A stretch of DNA of 64,000 nt from Begonia masoniana (GCA_022432975.1 CM039510.1:31465023-31529022), one strand, 5' to 3'. Counted from the stretch's first letter, positions 33,251 to 45,195 are shown. Translations and numbers: made by a program. The notes: generated from the letters alone by a model not told the origin.

Positions 33251-34642
33251 CTAATTACTTGAAAACCCGATAAAGGCCCAAACTTTATTTATTCTCCTTA
33301 CTTATTATGATGTTTCTTTTGTAGGTGTTAATCCAGTTGGAGATGCCACGTGGGATTCTAGCTCGTTGGACATGGATGCCACATGGGAGCCTAGCTATAT
33401 GGATGCCCTCTTGGAAGGCTTGGAACGGAATGAAGAAAACACTAGAGCACCAGCTGGAATATCAGAAGCTAGAATTTGTCTTCCGGGGAACAAATCGTTG
33501 TAATTTTCTTTTGCTTGTTTTCTTTGTTATCTTTTTTTTTGGCAAACTTTTAGCCATTAGTTTTTGGCATCCATGCATTAGTTTTGTTAGTAAGACTTAG
33601 TCACATCTTGGTGGCATGGTTGTTGGTTGAAGACCACAAGTGGTTAGACCCACTACTAAGCCCACTACTTGGCCTACGTTGGAATCATCACTTGGCCTAT
33701 ATTTGGAAGCACACTTGGCCCACATTTGGTTGCAACACCTTCATCAAATAGGCCCATGAAGAGCCAACCCAAGAAAGCCCAAGCTTGAAGATTTAGCCCA
33801 TGCAAATACATCAAGTAGTGGCCACAAAGATGGATGACATGGCCATTTAGCACCATTGATCAAGCAAAACAAGGAAAGCACCCCAACCCTTGGATGAAGC
33901 ACATGGATTGCAATCTTGTCCCTTCATCTTGGCCTTCATCAACGGCTCAAATCCTTTCCATGGAAACCCTAACCATCCATCTTAGGATTGCCTATTTAAG
34001 CATAGCATTGGTGCATGTATTGGAACCGTTGCCAAATTAATAAAATAACTTTTTTTCTTTCAAAGTTTTTGTGCTTTGTTTTTCCTTGGTTATTTGAATC
34101 AAGTGGAGAAGCCCTCCATTGTTAGCCTAGCCTTCGGGTTGCTAGGTTAACTCTTATCTATTCCCTCTCTTTTTCCAATGGGATTAGGATTTGAGGACAA
34201 AAACCTAGGCCCTAGGTGGTCATTTTTCCTACGGGAAAATCGTTTATCCAAGAGCATAAAACGTAAGATAGCTCTTGGATCCGCCAAAGGTACTTTCATT
34301 TCTTGCATTACCATTACATTTTCACACACTATCACTTCTTTAATTTCGGCCATCAAAATCACACACTCCACCTTTATTTTCTTGTCATTTTATTCCTTCA
34401 TCTTCATCTCCATTTCTTTACCTTTTCACACACAATTTTCACCATCATTTTATTCTATTGTATTGTTCATTGTCACTCATTCTCCCCCCTTAAATTTGGC
34501 CATCTTCATTTCACACACTTCACCCTATAGTTCATGCATTTTATTCTATTTATTTTCAGTTTAGAGCATCACTTGTCACCCGAGCACATTTTATACATTT
34601 TGTGGGTTATACACGGACTCTTCTCTAAGGGCCATCGTGTCC
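33235..34642 (+). repeat. Element D 3' LTR (1408 bp)
   Basis: Starts TGACATGCC after the polypurine stretch CACCTGGAGAGAA. It encodes, after a splice-acceptor-like TTTCTTTTGTAGGT (about 33315), an open stretch with DATWDSSSLDMDATWEPSYM and RICLPGNKSL, ending in TAA at about 33501. The 23-bp repeat seed is at about 33680-33730. Its right end abuts the CGCGT duplication. Confidence 0.9.
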
Positions 34643-34744
34643 CGCGTGGTAAAAAGGACAAGTGCCGCTTAAACCCCAGCCTCAGCTGCCTTGCGCTGAT
34701 CTCTGGCGAATATGATATGGAAGAAAGTTCTCAGACGAAAAAAA

Positions 34745-34863
34745 GGGGTGCAACACGAGGACTTCCCAAGTTGTTACCCAACTTAATACTACTCTCGCTG
34801 AAACAAATTTAACTTCAGAGTTCTGATGGAATTCGGTGCATTGGTTCTCGTATGGTCGCACCC
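34745..34863 (-). pseudogene. 5S rRNA pseudogene, copy 2
   Basis: Most diverged copy: AATTCGGTGCATTGG replaces ATCCGGTGCATTAG on the plus strand, and CTCGCTGAAACAAATTTAAC replaces CTCGCCGAAGCACTTTTAAC. T-run follows the 3' end on the minus strand. Confidence 0.85.
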
Positions 34864-35283
34864 AACATTCTTCGTCCACCAATTCACTTTGTCCGATGCC
34901 CAGTGAGACCACCGCAACCAGTTCCTCCCACGTAAATAGCTCCCGTGCCATTGAATTCCGCACAACAAAACCCTCCACTCCCCCCGCCCTCCTCCTCGGC
35001 ATCACGGCTCTACAACCTCTGCACTCCCATGCGTCAAACGCTTCCCCTGCGATCGCCTTCCACTCCCAATCGACCACGACTCGCATGTAAAAAGTGCCAT
35101 TCTCGGGCCCCGAACGTCGCAATTTGCCCAAATTTCAATAGTCAGCGCCGTAGGCGCATACTCCCGCAACGCGTGAACCCTCGCGTGGCAAAAAGGACAA
35201 GGGCCGCTTAAACCCCAACCTCAGCTGCCCTGCGCGGATCTCCGGCGAATCTGATATGGAAGAAAGTACTCGGCCAAAAAAAA

Positions 35284-35402
35284 GAGGTGCAACACGAGGA
35301 CTTCCGAAGTGGTCACCCAACTTAGTACTACTCTCGCCGAATCACTTTTAACTTCAAAGTTCTGATGGGAACCGGTGCATTAGTGCTCGTATGGTCGCAG
35401 GC
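35284..35402 (-). pseudogene. 5S rRNA pseudogene, copy 3
   Basis: Keeps the 5S core; ACCGGTGCAT instead of TCCGGTGCAT (plus strand) and a changed 5' end (GCAGGC where others have GCACCC), so the terminal stem is weakened. Confidence 0.85.
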
Positions 35403-35824
35403 AACATTCTTTGTTCGGCAATTCACTTTGTCCGATGCCCAGCGAGACCTCCGCAACCCGTTCCTCCCACGTAAATACCTCCCGTGCCATTGAATTCCAC
35501 TCTACAAAACCCTCCACGCCCCCCCGGCCTCCTCCTAAGCGTCACGGCTCTACAACCTTCGCACTCCCACGCGTCAAACGCTTCCCCCGCGATCGCCTTC
35601 CACTCCTAATCGACCACGACTCACATGTAAAAAGTGCCATTCTCGAGCCCCGAAAGTCACAATTTGCCCAAATTTTCAATACTCAGCGCCGTAGGCGCCC
35701 ACTCCCGCTACGGGCAAACCCGCGCGTGGTAAAAAGGACAAGAGCCGCTTAAAGCCCAGCCAAAGCTGCCCTGCGCGGATCTCTAGCGAATCTGATATGG
35801 AAGAAAGTACTCGATAAAAAAAAA

Positions 35825-35943
35825 TGGGTGCAACACGAGGACTTCCCAAGTGGTCACCCAACTTAGTACTATTCTCGCCGAAAGACTTTTAACTTCAGAG
35901 TTCTGATGAGATCCGGTGCATTAGTGCTCGTATGGTCGCACCG
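35825..35943 (-). pseudogene. 5S rRNA pseudogene, copy 4
   Basis: Keeps the 5S core; TATTCTCGCCGAAAGACTTTTAAC and GATGAGATCC carry copy-specific changes. The 3' CCCA is followed by a T-rich run on the minus strand. Confidence 0.85.
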
Positions 35944-36364
35944 AAAATTCTTCGTCCTCCAATTCATTTTGTCCGATGCCTAGCGAGACCGCTGCAACCC
36001 AGTCCTCCCACGTAAATACCTCCCGTGCCATTGAATTCCGCTCCACAAAACCCTCTACGCCCCCCGCCCTCCTCCTCGGCGTCATGGCTCTACAACCTTT
36101 GCACTCCCACGCGTCAAACGCTTCCCCAGCGATCGCTTTCCACTCCCAATTGACCACGCCTCGCAAGCAAAAAGTACCATTCTCGGGCCCCGAACGTCGC
36201 AATTTGCCCAAATTTTCAATACTCAGGGCCTTAGGCGCCCACTCTCGCTACGCGCGAACCCGCGCGTGGTAAAAAGGACAAGGGCTGCTTAAACCCCAGC
36301 CTCAGCTGCCCTGCGTCGATCTCTAGCGAATCTGATATGGAAGAAAGTACTCGGTCGAAAAAAA

Positions 36365-36483
36365 GGGGTGCAACACGAGGACTTCCCAAGTGGTCACCCA
36401 ACTTAGTACTACTCTCGCCGAAGCACTTTTAACTTCAGAGTTCTGATGGGATCCGGTGCATTAGTGCTCGTATGGTTGCACCC
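36365..36483 (-). pseudogene. 5S rRNA pseudogene, copy 5
   Basis: Closest to the array consensus. The minus strand starts GGGTGCAACC and ends GTTGCACCCC then T7, so the terminal stem GGGTGCAAC/GTTGCACCC is perfectly paired. Confidence 0.87.
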
Positions 36484-36904
36484 AACAATCTTCGTCTGCC
36501 AATTCACTTTGTCTGATGCCCAGCGAGACCGCCGCAACATGTTCCTACCACGTAAATACCTCTCGTGCCATTGAATTCCGCTCCACAAAACCATTCACGC
36601 CCCCCGCCCTCCTCCTCGGCGTCACGACTCTATAACCTCCGCACTCCCACGCGTCAAACGCTTCCCCTGCGATCGCCTTCCACTCCCTAATCAACCATGA
36701 CTCGCATGCAAAAAGTGCCATTCTCGGGCCCCAAACGTCGCAATTTGCCTAAATTTTCAATAGTCAGCGCCGTAGGCAACCACTCCCGCTACGCGCGAAC
36801 CTGCACGTGGCAAAAAGGACGAGGGCCGCTTAAACCCAGCCTCAGCTGCCCTGCGCGGATCTCCAGCGAATCTGATGTGGAAGAAAGTACTCGGTCGAAA
36901 AAAA

Positions 36905-37023
36905 GGGGTGCAACACGAGGACTTCCCAAGTGGTCACCCAACTTTGTACTACTCTTGCCAAAGCACTTTTAGCCTCGGAGTTCTGATGTGATACAGTGCA
37001 TTAGTGCTCGTATGGTTGCACCC
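36905..37023 (-). pseudogene. 5S rRNA pseudogene, copy 6
   Basis: Terminal stem intact as in copy 5, but the middle carries CTTGCCAAAGC, AGCCTCGGAG and GATGTGATACAG (plus strand) where copy 5 has CTCGCCGAAGC, AACTTCAGAG and GATGGGATCCGG. Confidence 0.86.
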
Positions 37024-37444
37024 AACATTCTTCATCTGCCAATTCACTTTGTCCGATGCCTAAGGAGACAGCCGCAACCCGTTCCTCCCACGTAAATACC
37101 TCCCGTGCCATTGAATTCCGCTCCACAAAACCATCCACGCCCCCCGCCGTCCTCCTCGGCGTCACGGCTCTACAACCTCTGCACTCCCACGCGTCAAACG
37201 CTTCCCTCGCGATCGCCTTCCACTTTCAATCGACCACGACTTGCATGCAAAAAGTGGCATACTCGGCCCCCAAACGTCACAATTTGCCCAAATTTTCAAT
37301 AGTCAGTGCCTTAGGTACCCACTCCTGCTACGCGCGAACCTGCGCATGGCAAAAAGGACAACGGCCGCTTAAACCGCAGCCTTAACTGCCCTGCGCGGAT
37401 CTTCGGGGAATCTGATGTGGAAGAAAGTACTCGGTCGAAGAAAA

Positions 37445-37563
37445 GGGGTTCAACACAAGGACTTCCCGAGTGGTCACCCAACTTAGTACTACTCTTGCCG
37501 AAGCACTTTTAACTTCAAAGTTCTGATGAGATCCGGTGCATTAGTTCTAGTATGGTCGCACCT
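37445..37563 (-). pseudogene. 5S rRNA pseudogene, copy 7
   Basis: Carries GGTTCAACACAAGGAC (plus strand) at the 3' end, breaking the terminal stem, and GATGAGATCC. The following run is CTTCGACC-interrupted TTTTC, so the terminator is weaker. Confidence 0.85.
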
Positions 37564-37746
37564 AACATTCTTCGTCCCCCAATTCACTTTGTCTGATGCC
37601 CAACGAGACAGCCGCAACCCGTTCCTCCCACGTAAATACCTCCTGTGCCATTGAATTCCGCTCCACAAAACCCTCCACGCCCCCGCACTGCCACGTGTCA
37701 AACGCTTCCCACGGGATCGCCTTCCACTTCCAATCGACCACGACTC

Positions 37747-39201
37747 TGACACGGGATCCCTAGAAAGGTGTCCGTGTAACCCAGAAAGATATTCAAGATG
37801 TGCTCGGGTGAAGTGTGCTCAAATCCAAGAGAAATAAAGATTAGCAATGGAACCAAAAAAAATGTAAATAAATGAAGAAAGTGAAGAGGGGTAAATATGG
37901 CCGATTATCACATGAGAAAAATAGCACTAGACGTAGAAGAAATTAGATGAAGGTGAAAATGTGGGTGCAATCCGTGAAGAATGATTAAAGGAGATGAAAA
38001 GAAAAATGAAGTGAAGTGTGTGGAAATGTGTATGGCCGAAGATAAGAGGTGAATGTGTGTGAAAAGTGATGGCAAGTAGTAAATGGAAATACCTTTCGTG
38101 GGTTCAAAGAGCTATCCTACGTTAGGCTCTTTGAACAAACGATTTTCCCATAGAAAAATCGACCACCTAGAGCCTAGGTTTCCATTCTCAACTCCAACTC
38201 CCAATGGAGAAGGCGAGAGAATAGTTAAGAGCTAACCTAGCAACCCAAGCTAGGCTAGCAATGGAGGGCTACTCCACTTGGTTCAAGGAACCAAGGAAAA
38301 GCCAAAGGAAAAAGGGCTTTGGTAGGGAAATAGGTGTTTTATAAATTTGGCAAAAAGTATTTTACACACACCAATGCAATGCTTAAATAGGCAACCTAAG
38401 GTGGATTGGGTTTAGAGGAAAAATTGTGGCCTTTGATTAGAAGAAAACTCGGATGGCAAGGAGATGTGAAGCCGAGGCGCGCATGAGCAGCCAATCTGTG
38501 TGCGCCAGCTGGTCTCGGCAACGCGCCATCACCAGCACCCGGGTAGGCTCAATCTGACGGCCCACGCGTGCCAGGTCACCAATCCTCGCCGGCTGCCCGC
38601 GCCCCTAGCCAGCTTGCCTGCGCCTGCTGCTTCCTGCCCCCGCGCGTGCCAGGTGTACATTTTGGGTGAAGGCCGAGCCAAAAATGCATCAAGGGCCAAA
38701 AATTGTCCAAGTCTTGAGTCCACGTTGCCACCCACTCATGTACCTGCAAATTTATACCTTTAGATGTGGGCTCTTCTTTGGACCAAGTCTTCATTTAGGC
38801 TTGATTTTGTTGAGGCTTTTCCTTGAGGCTTGATTTTGAGTTGAATTTCTTCAACAACCCAAATCCACCATCATACATCTAATCCTAACCACACAATCTA
38901 ATGCATGCAATGCAATTATAAATCCATACAATAAAGGCGAATGTATGCCAATTAAGTTTGAAATTAAAATTACACATTTAATGGCCCGGGAAGACAAATT
39001 CCCATAGGGCTGCCAGAATGCTCCGTGTGTATGCTCCAATGAATGACATGACAAGGCTTCTCCACATCTTCCGAGGTCGGCTCCCAAGTGAAGTCCATGA
39101 TGGGATCAAAACCTGCAAAAAGAGACAGTTCATTAGAACATTGAGTGATTAAATTTTGTGCCCAAATTTGTGATCTTGTGACAGGCCTTCGAGGCATGTC
39201 A
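37747..39201 (-). repeat. Element G 3' LTR (1455 bp)
   Basis: On the minus strand it starts TGACATGCC after the polypurine-like CCCGAAGGGGA and ends CCCGTGTCA. It has a splice-acceptor-like CTGTCTCTTTTTGCAGGT (about 39113-39130), GGGAATTTGTCTTCCCGGG (about 38990) and the promoter box CTATTTAAGCATTGCATTGG. A GC-rich part lies at 38475-38660. Confidence 0.9.
38382..38389 (-). promoter_or_regulatory. LTR core promoter box, element G
   Basis: Minus strand CTATTTAAGCATTGCATTGGTG, matching D and E. Confidence 0.5.
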
Positions 39202-41422
39202 TCCCCTTCGGGTGGCTGAGGATTTGACCTTAAATCCGTTAGCTCAGCCTCCTCTTCATGTCCCAATTCTCCAATGTAAGGGGACAAATATTGCACATTG
39301 AAGGTAGATAATATTCCATAATCGCCGGGTAACTCCAATTTGTAAGCATTGTTATTGATGCATTCTAAAATTTTAAAGGGGCCTTCAGCTCTAGGCAACA
39401 GTTTGGAGCGTCTTTTGATTGGAAATCGTTCCTTCCTAAGGTGTAGCCACACCAAATCTCCAACATTAAAAATTACCTTTTTTCGTCCCTTATTTGCATG
39501 CTTAGCATAATTGGTGTTACTTTTCTCAATTGTTTGACGAACTTTCTCATATAACTTCTTTATTTGCTCCGTTTTATTAGCTCCCGAAGGGTTTATTAGG
39601 TCCTGGGTTTGAATGGGGATAAGTGTTAGGGGTGTGTTTGGATTAAATCTATAGACTACCTCAAAGGGCGTTTGCTGGGTGGTGGAGTGAAGGCTCCGGT
39701 TGTAACCGAATTCAACTTGGGGTAGTACTATGTCCCAATTGGTGAGAGTTTTACCCACGACACTTCGGAGAAGGGTTCCCAAGGTCCTATTGACCACTTC
39801 CGTTTGGTCGTCCGTTTGGGGATGGAAAGATGTGCAAAAACATAGCGTAGTTCCCAATTTCTTCTATAGAGCTTTCCAAAAAGTGCTCAAAAACTTGATA
39901 TCGCGATCGGACACAATAGATTGAGGAACTCCATGGAGTCTAACTATCTCCTTGAAGAATAGATCGGCTATAGCAGCAGAGTCGTCAGTTTTATTGCAGG
40001 CGATAAAATGCGCCATTTTGGAGAATCTATCCACAACCACTAGAATAGAATCCTTGTTGCGTCCCGTCCGTGGTAACCCTAAAATAAAATCCATGCTAAT
40101 TTCTACCCAAGGGTGTGTAGGAATTGGTAAAGGAAGGTAAAGTCCTTGGGGTAGAACTTTGCTTTTAGCCTTTTTACAAACAATGCACTGCTCAACGGAG
40201 TGGTGCACGTCTTTCATCATGTGAGGCCAATAAAATCTTTCCTTCAAAAGCTCTAGGGTTTTCTTTTCTCCAAAATGTCTAGACAATCCTCCTCCATGAG
40301 CTTCTTTAATAAGGCATTGTCTTAGACTGCATTCGGGAATACACAACTTCCCATTTTTAAGTAAAAATCCATCAACAAGGCTATATCCTCCTTCAGCCAT
40401 ATTTTTACAATCTTGATAAGGTGTTCCAAAATCTTTATCAGATTCATACAAAGTCTTGATCCATTCAAATCCGAAAAACCTAACGCCTAATTCCGTTAAG
40501 AGGATACGCCTTCGCGATAGAGCATCGGTCACGTTGTTGTCGGAACCTTTCAAATATTTCAAAATGTAGGGAATTCTTTCCAAGAATTCCACCCATTTGG
40601 CATGTCTCTTATTGAGTTTGTGTTGGCTTTTGATATGATTGAGTGATTGATGGTTGGAGTGAATCACAAACTCTTTTGAAAGTAGGTAATGTTGTCAATG
40701 TTCTATAGCTCTAATCACGGCATAAAATTCTTTGTCATAGGTTGAATAGTTCAAAGCAGCTCCTTTCAACTTTTCACTAAAATAGGCAAGAGGCTTGCCA
40801 TCTTGCATCAACACAGCTCTAATGCCAATTCCGGAGGCATCACTCTTGATCTCAAAAACTTTATTGAAATCGGGAAGTGCCAAAACTGGGGATTGACAAA
40901 GTTTTTCTTTAATTAGGTCGAAACTACTTTGCCATGCCGGTGTCCAATTAAAGTCAACTCCTTTCTTGGTAAGATCGGTAATAGGAGCAACTAAGGAACT
41001 GAAGTCTTTAATAAACCTCCTATAAAAAGAGGCTAATCCGTGAAAACTACGGACTTCAGTGATACTATTAAGAGTGGGCCACTCCTTGATGGCTTTAACC
41101 TTATCTTCATCCACTTCCAAGCCATCCTTAGAAATTATGAAGCCCAAAAAGTAAACTTTTTCTTGTCCAAAGGAGCATTTATTCAAATTCCCAAACAATT
41201 TGGCACGACGGAGAGTTTGAAAAAGTATTCGAGATGGTTGACATGTTGTGCAAGGTCGGGGCTATACACCAAGATGTCATCGAAGTATATGACAAAGAAC
41301 TTCCCAAGGAGATCCTTAAGAACATGGTGCATTAATCTCATGAAGGTGCTCGGGGCATTTGTAAGACTGAATGGCATAACCATCCACTCAAACAATCCGT
41401 ATTTTGTTTTGAAGGTGGTTTT
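38970..41422 (-). pseudogene. pol: Element G pol, second part (RT end, RNase H, integrase, LTR tail)
   Basis: It continues the RT frame from 48172 once H and one GTTTT are removed ([18 protein letters not shown]). RT motif YFDDILVYS lies near 41280. A frameshift near 41205 is followed by [20 protein letters not shown]. RNase H has SDASG and KEFYAVIRA, but SNHQSLNH where family members have D. A TGA near 40692 replaces Trp. Integrase: zinc region [10 protein letters not shown]...CIVCKKAKS (about 40290-40160), core [17 protein letters not shown] and DDQTEVVNRTLG. A TAG near 39860 again fits a lost Trp (KALWKKLG expected). The C-terminus runs through DLRSNPQPPEGDD and PRRPVTRSQIWAQ into the LTR and ends TWEP...MGICLPGPLNV at 38970. 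Five breaks in all with the first part's stops counted separately; not functional. Confidence 0.9.
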
Positions 41423-42615
41423 TGATGTGCCATCGAGGCCTAAATCTAGATCATGACCCAAAGCCCATGAATTATTTGATATTTTTACTAATAAAAATTA
41501 TTTTCTTTATTTGCAGGTAGTTGATGATCGTGATGGAAATTCAACTTGAAGCACTTGGAGAAAGCTACAACTCGGTCGATGGGAATTTGTCTTCCCGGCC
41601 TGTTTAAATTTGTAATTTTTATTTTTTTGAACTCATTTGGCATACTCTAGCCTTTATTGTATGGAGTATATATTTGCATCGTGCATTACATTGTGTGGTT
41701 ATGATTAGTTGGTGGCATAGGTGTTTGGTAAACCCATAAGCCATAAGAGCAACAAGCCCATGATCAATTAAAGAGGAAATTGGGACATACATTATACAAT
41801 TAGCCCATGAGAAGATGGGTCTATAAGGAGAAGGCCCATAAGCTTATCACGATGAAAGCTTCAGCCCACTTAATTTCTCAACCTCACATGAAGCAGCCTA
41901 GCCCAATTGACAAACCATTTGACTTCAGCTTGCTCCTCAACTTCACGAAGAAGCCCAGCGAGCAGTTCAGCGAGAGAGGCGATCTTCAAACGATCTTCAG
42001 CAAGCGACAACGGGATTTAGAGATCTATGGCGAGCACTCTGCGAGTGCACGGATTGCTCACCTGGACTAGCTGACCAACCGAAGCCCTTCTCTGCTCCAA
42101 GCAAGCGGACTCGTCAGCATTGAGCTCCACTCCGCGAACGCCCAGCAGAAGCCCTCCCAACGGCTAGATTCTCCTCTGGGCATTTCCAAACCTAGCCACC
42201 CTAGGTATTTAAGCATCGCTTTTAGTGTTTGTACGCATTCCTTTGATTATTATAAACCTATTTTGTCTCTCTGAAAATCCAGAAAGGATTTCTGGTTGCC
42301 GTCAAGGTAAGCCACGGTTCTGCCGTTAGAAGTGTGCCTCCATTGATCATCAGTCTTACGGCGGCTGTGATCTCTTAATTTCCCTCCCTCTCTGTTATCA
42401 GAGTTTAAAAGGCTGAGGATGATAGCCGGGACCAGCAGTTGTTGCCTTTCCATGGGAAGGCATGCACCGAGAAGCATAACATATGATAGCTTCTCGGTCA
42501 GCCAAGGGTTTTCCACATTCCATTTCTCCTCCATTACATTCTGTCACTCTTCTTCCCACACTGCAAGTTTCATCCATTTTATTTTGTTCTATTTTACTCC
42601 CCCATTTTTCTGTCA
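41423..42615 (+). repeat. Element H 5' LTR (1193 bp)
   Basis: Starts TGATGTGCC, ends CTGTCA. Acceptor-like TTCTTTATTTGCAGGT at about 41502, GGGAATTTGTCTTCCCGG at 41581, promoter box at 42206. Confidence 0.93.
42206..42213 (+). promoter_or_regulatory. LTR core promoter box, element H
   Basis: TATTTAAGCATCGCTTTTAG, identical to F (4632) and to H's 3' LTR (47758). Confidence 0.55.
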
Positions 42616-42617
42616 AG

Positions 42618-42630
42618 TGGTATCAGAGCC
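42618..42630 (+). promoter_or_regulatory. Primer-binding site, element H
   Basis: TGGTATCAGAGCC two bases after the 5' LTR; perfect initiator tRNA-Met type site. Confidence 0.9.
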
Positions 42631-45195
42631 GAACCTGGCTTTGCGTTGTTTTCATTTCTCTGTTTTGTGCTCTTCTCTGTGTTGTCATTTGTTGTCTCTT
42701 TCTGTCATGTTTTCAATTCTGTTTAGGTCGTTAAACTTATGTCTTTAAGCATGAATTTCTATCTCTATTATTCTGTTTTGGTGCTTAATTGTTGGTGTTG
42801 ATTTCCTGTTTAAAATCACCTTTAGCTAACCAAGTTGTTTGATTGTTGTTTTTGTTTAGATTTCTAAATGTCTTTTATGGAATCAAAAGCATGGATTTGT
42901 CTTCTGTTCAAATATTAATCTATATCATTTGAAGCATGATTCTACTTTTTGTCCAAGACTGTTTACAGTTTAGAAATCTTAGTTTGGTTATGTTTTATAG
43001 CTTTAAAAGGAGTTATCTATTATGTTATTTAGTAGATTAAATCGTTTAAACACAAAAGAAGGAAAAACTGTTTTGTGTGTTCATAATCGATAACATTTCT
43101 TGTTCTATATCATGTTCTGTTTCCTTTTTGGTTTTATTGTTCTATTTAATTTAGTAGTATAGATCGCTAAAAAAAAAAAAAAACAGAGAACACTAGAATC
43201 TGCCGTTATAAACTTGCTGTTTTCTGAAGGGAGTTTGCAAACTGTTGATGAATAGCCTTGCCGAGAAGTGCTAGCTGGAAACCCTAAAATTTGCTTAAGT
43301 TATTAGTTGTTTTACTTTCACAGTTTAGTTTTATTGATACAATATTTCGGTCTGCTGATATTACTTTTGCTATCAGGTTCTTATTTACTGCTGTTCTGCA
43401 TTTATCACTGCTACTAATCTCTATTTCCAGCATGAAAATATTTACCTGAACATATTCAGCATAATCAATTATCAATTGTCTATTGTTACAATATGTGGAG
43501 TTTTGATTTGGGTTCAGTTTCCAAAATCGTTTTCCACAAACTGTGCTGTGTTTCGTGAATAATTTTCTGAAGTTTGAAAGAATTTGAGTACTGCAAATTT
43601 GATTTTCCTCTTGAACCAAAACTAAAATTTTGTCAAAATCTGGTTACTGCTTTTCTATTTTTGTTGTGGGATTGTCATAGTGATTTCGCTCTGCATCAAT
43701 TGAATCATCTGCTTAAAGGTAATTTCTTTTGGTAATCTGATCACTATCCAGCTTGATATACCATGCCTATCATCATTTGAAATTTGATTGTTTAATCGTA
43801 GACATGATCGGATAACGTTTACTGTAATTTTACCTGAAGTAGCATTGTAATATTCTATTTCCTTGTTGTTTATGTGTATTCATTTGGTAATATGTAGCAG
43901 TAACTTTTACTTTGCTTTCCTGAATCAACGTATTCTTTAACCAATATAAGTTATATTGAGAATATTGAAATTGTGGTTCTGTTTTGGTGAAGTTTGCATA
44001 GACTTGATATCATCTCATGTTATATTGTAATTTGTTTCTGTTTTATTTACTCACCGAAATGTTTCACGTATGCAGGAGCCTTAATTCAGCTTACTCATTC
44101 AGCATATTACGATGAGAAAGTCATCGGTTGAGTTCTGTGGTAATTATAAAGTTTTGTGGTCTGATTGTGCATCATTTAAGTTCACTGTCTTGCTTTGTTC
44201 TTTCCTGAAATTAAGTCAAACTCCAAGGATGAACTGCATCATTATTGAACACCATTGATAAACGATATTTGTTTTGATGTGTAGTTTCTAGAATTGATCT
44301 AGTATAATTGAAATTCAAAATATCTATCTTGCCTTCCATTGTTTGACTGAATATTTTAGAGCAGAATATTTGTTTAAGGATTCTCGCGATAAAATTTTGT
44401 TTCCTCTTGAAAGATAAATTGTCTCTGTCACATTTCTCTAGTATTCTTGTCTCGGATTTTGCATGTTAAGTCGCTGAATATTTGTGCCTTGTTTTAGCTT
44501 AAGTCATCTATTATATGTTATTGAATGAGTGCATAGGATTAATTTAAAAGGGCATGTCAATAGCATATTGAAATCAGCCATATTTAAATGTTATGCTAGT
44601 ATGAAAATTCTGCTTACTAATCTGAAAATTTCAGCATAATAATCTTGATCTAATTTGTGTTATACTAGTATTACTTGCTGTTATTTTAGTGCACAAATTT
44701 GAGATTACAAGAATACAACACTAGCATGCTAAAATAGATCATTGAACCTATAACTAGTTAGAAAAATTCTGCTATGTTAACATTAAAATTTCAGATTATT
44801 ATTATTGATAAAACTTATGTTTTAATGTGTTTGCTTGCTGTTTTTGATGTTATTTAGTGAGAATTAATATTATTTTGAGTTATTCTAATTTAAAGTTGAT
44901 AAATTTTTGAAGTTTAATTGGAAATTGTGGTAATTGTGTGATATTGAAAATTTCGTTTCTAAAATTAATTTGCTAAGTGTTATTGAGAATTTTAAGTTGA
45001 TTTATTGACTTCTAATTTTAAATGACAAGTGTGAGCATGATCCTTGTTTTATTATTGTCTTAGTTAGGAATATTCCATAGTGCCTAAAATTTTTCTAAGA
45101 CATTAAACAAGATAAACACCTCACTAACTTAAGATGAAACAATTTAGAAAAGAATTAAAATTTAAAATTTGATTTTAACAACCTAGCTCTTAACA
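42631..45195 (+). other. Long leader of element H
   Basis: 2.6 kb AT-rich, no supported gene. The beginning resembles F's leader (GTTGTTTTCATTTCTCTG) and the end resembles E's leader. An A-run lies near 43170. Confidence 0.75.

Larger units (their letters stand above)
22721..34642 (+). mobile_element. Element D: non-autonomous LTR element with three later insertions/expansions
   Basis: LTR start TGACTTGCC at 22721 and LTR end at 34642, with 5-bp target duplication CGCGT on both sides (22716-22720 and 34643-34647). It has a 2.5 kb leader, broken gag-like genes and no pol. Its 5' LTR is interrupted by a solo LTR (T, 22887-25459) and by a 23-bp array; its coding region is interrupted by another solo LTR (31720-32696). 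The two outer LTR ends read GTGTGA and GTGTCC, each one base from the expected GTGTCA. Confidence 0.9.
34643..37746. repeat. 5S-derived satellite, right block (about 5.7 units of 540 bp)
   Basis: Six 5S-like segments start at 34745, 35284, 35825, 36365, 36905 and 37445, that is at 539-541 bp spacing. The GC-rich spacer is well conserved between units (CCCGTGCCATTGAATTCC, GCGATCGCCTTCCACTC, AAAAAGTGCCATTCTCG). The last unit is cut by element G at 37747. Each unit has accumulated its own changes but also shares derived positions with the others. Confidence 0.93.

Noticed and set aside
34836..37385. Recurrent 60-130-codon frames in the 5S spacer on both strands
   Set aside because: They recur only because the spacer repeats; GC-rich sequence has few stops and the frames break in several units.
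21931..37746. Cassandra-type TRIM elements, which carry 5S sequence in their LTRs
   Set aside because: The units are in tandem at constant 540-bp spacing with no LTR edges, PBS or target duplications between them; a 5S-derived satellite explains the data better.
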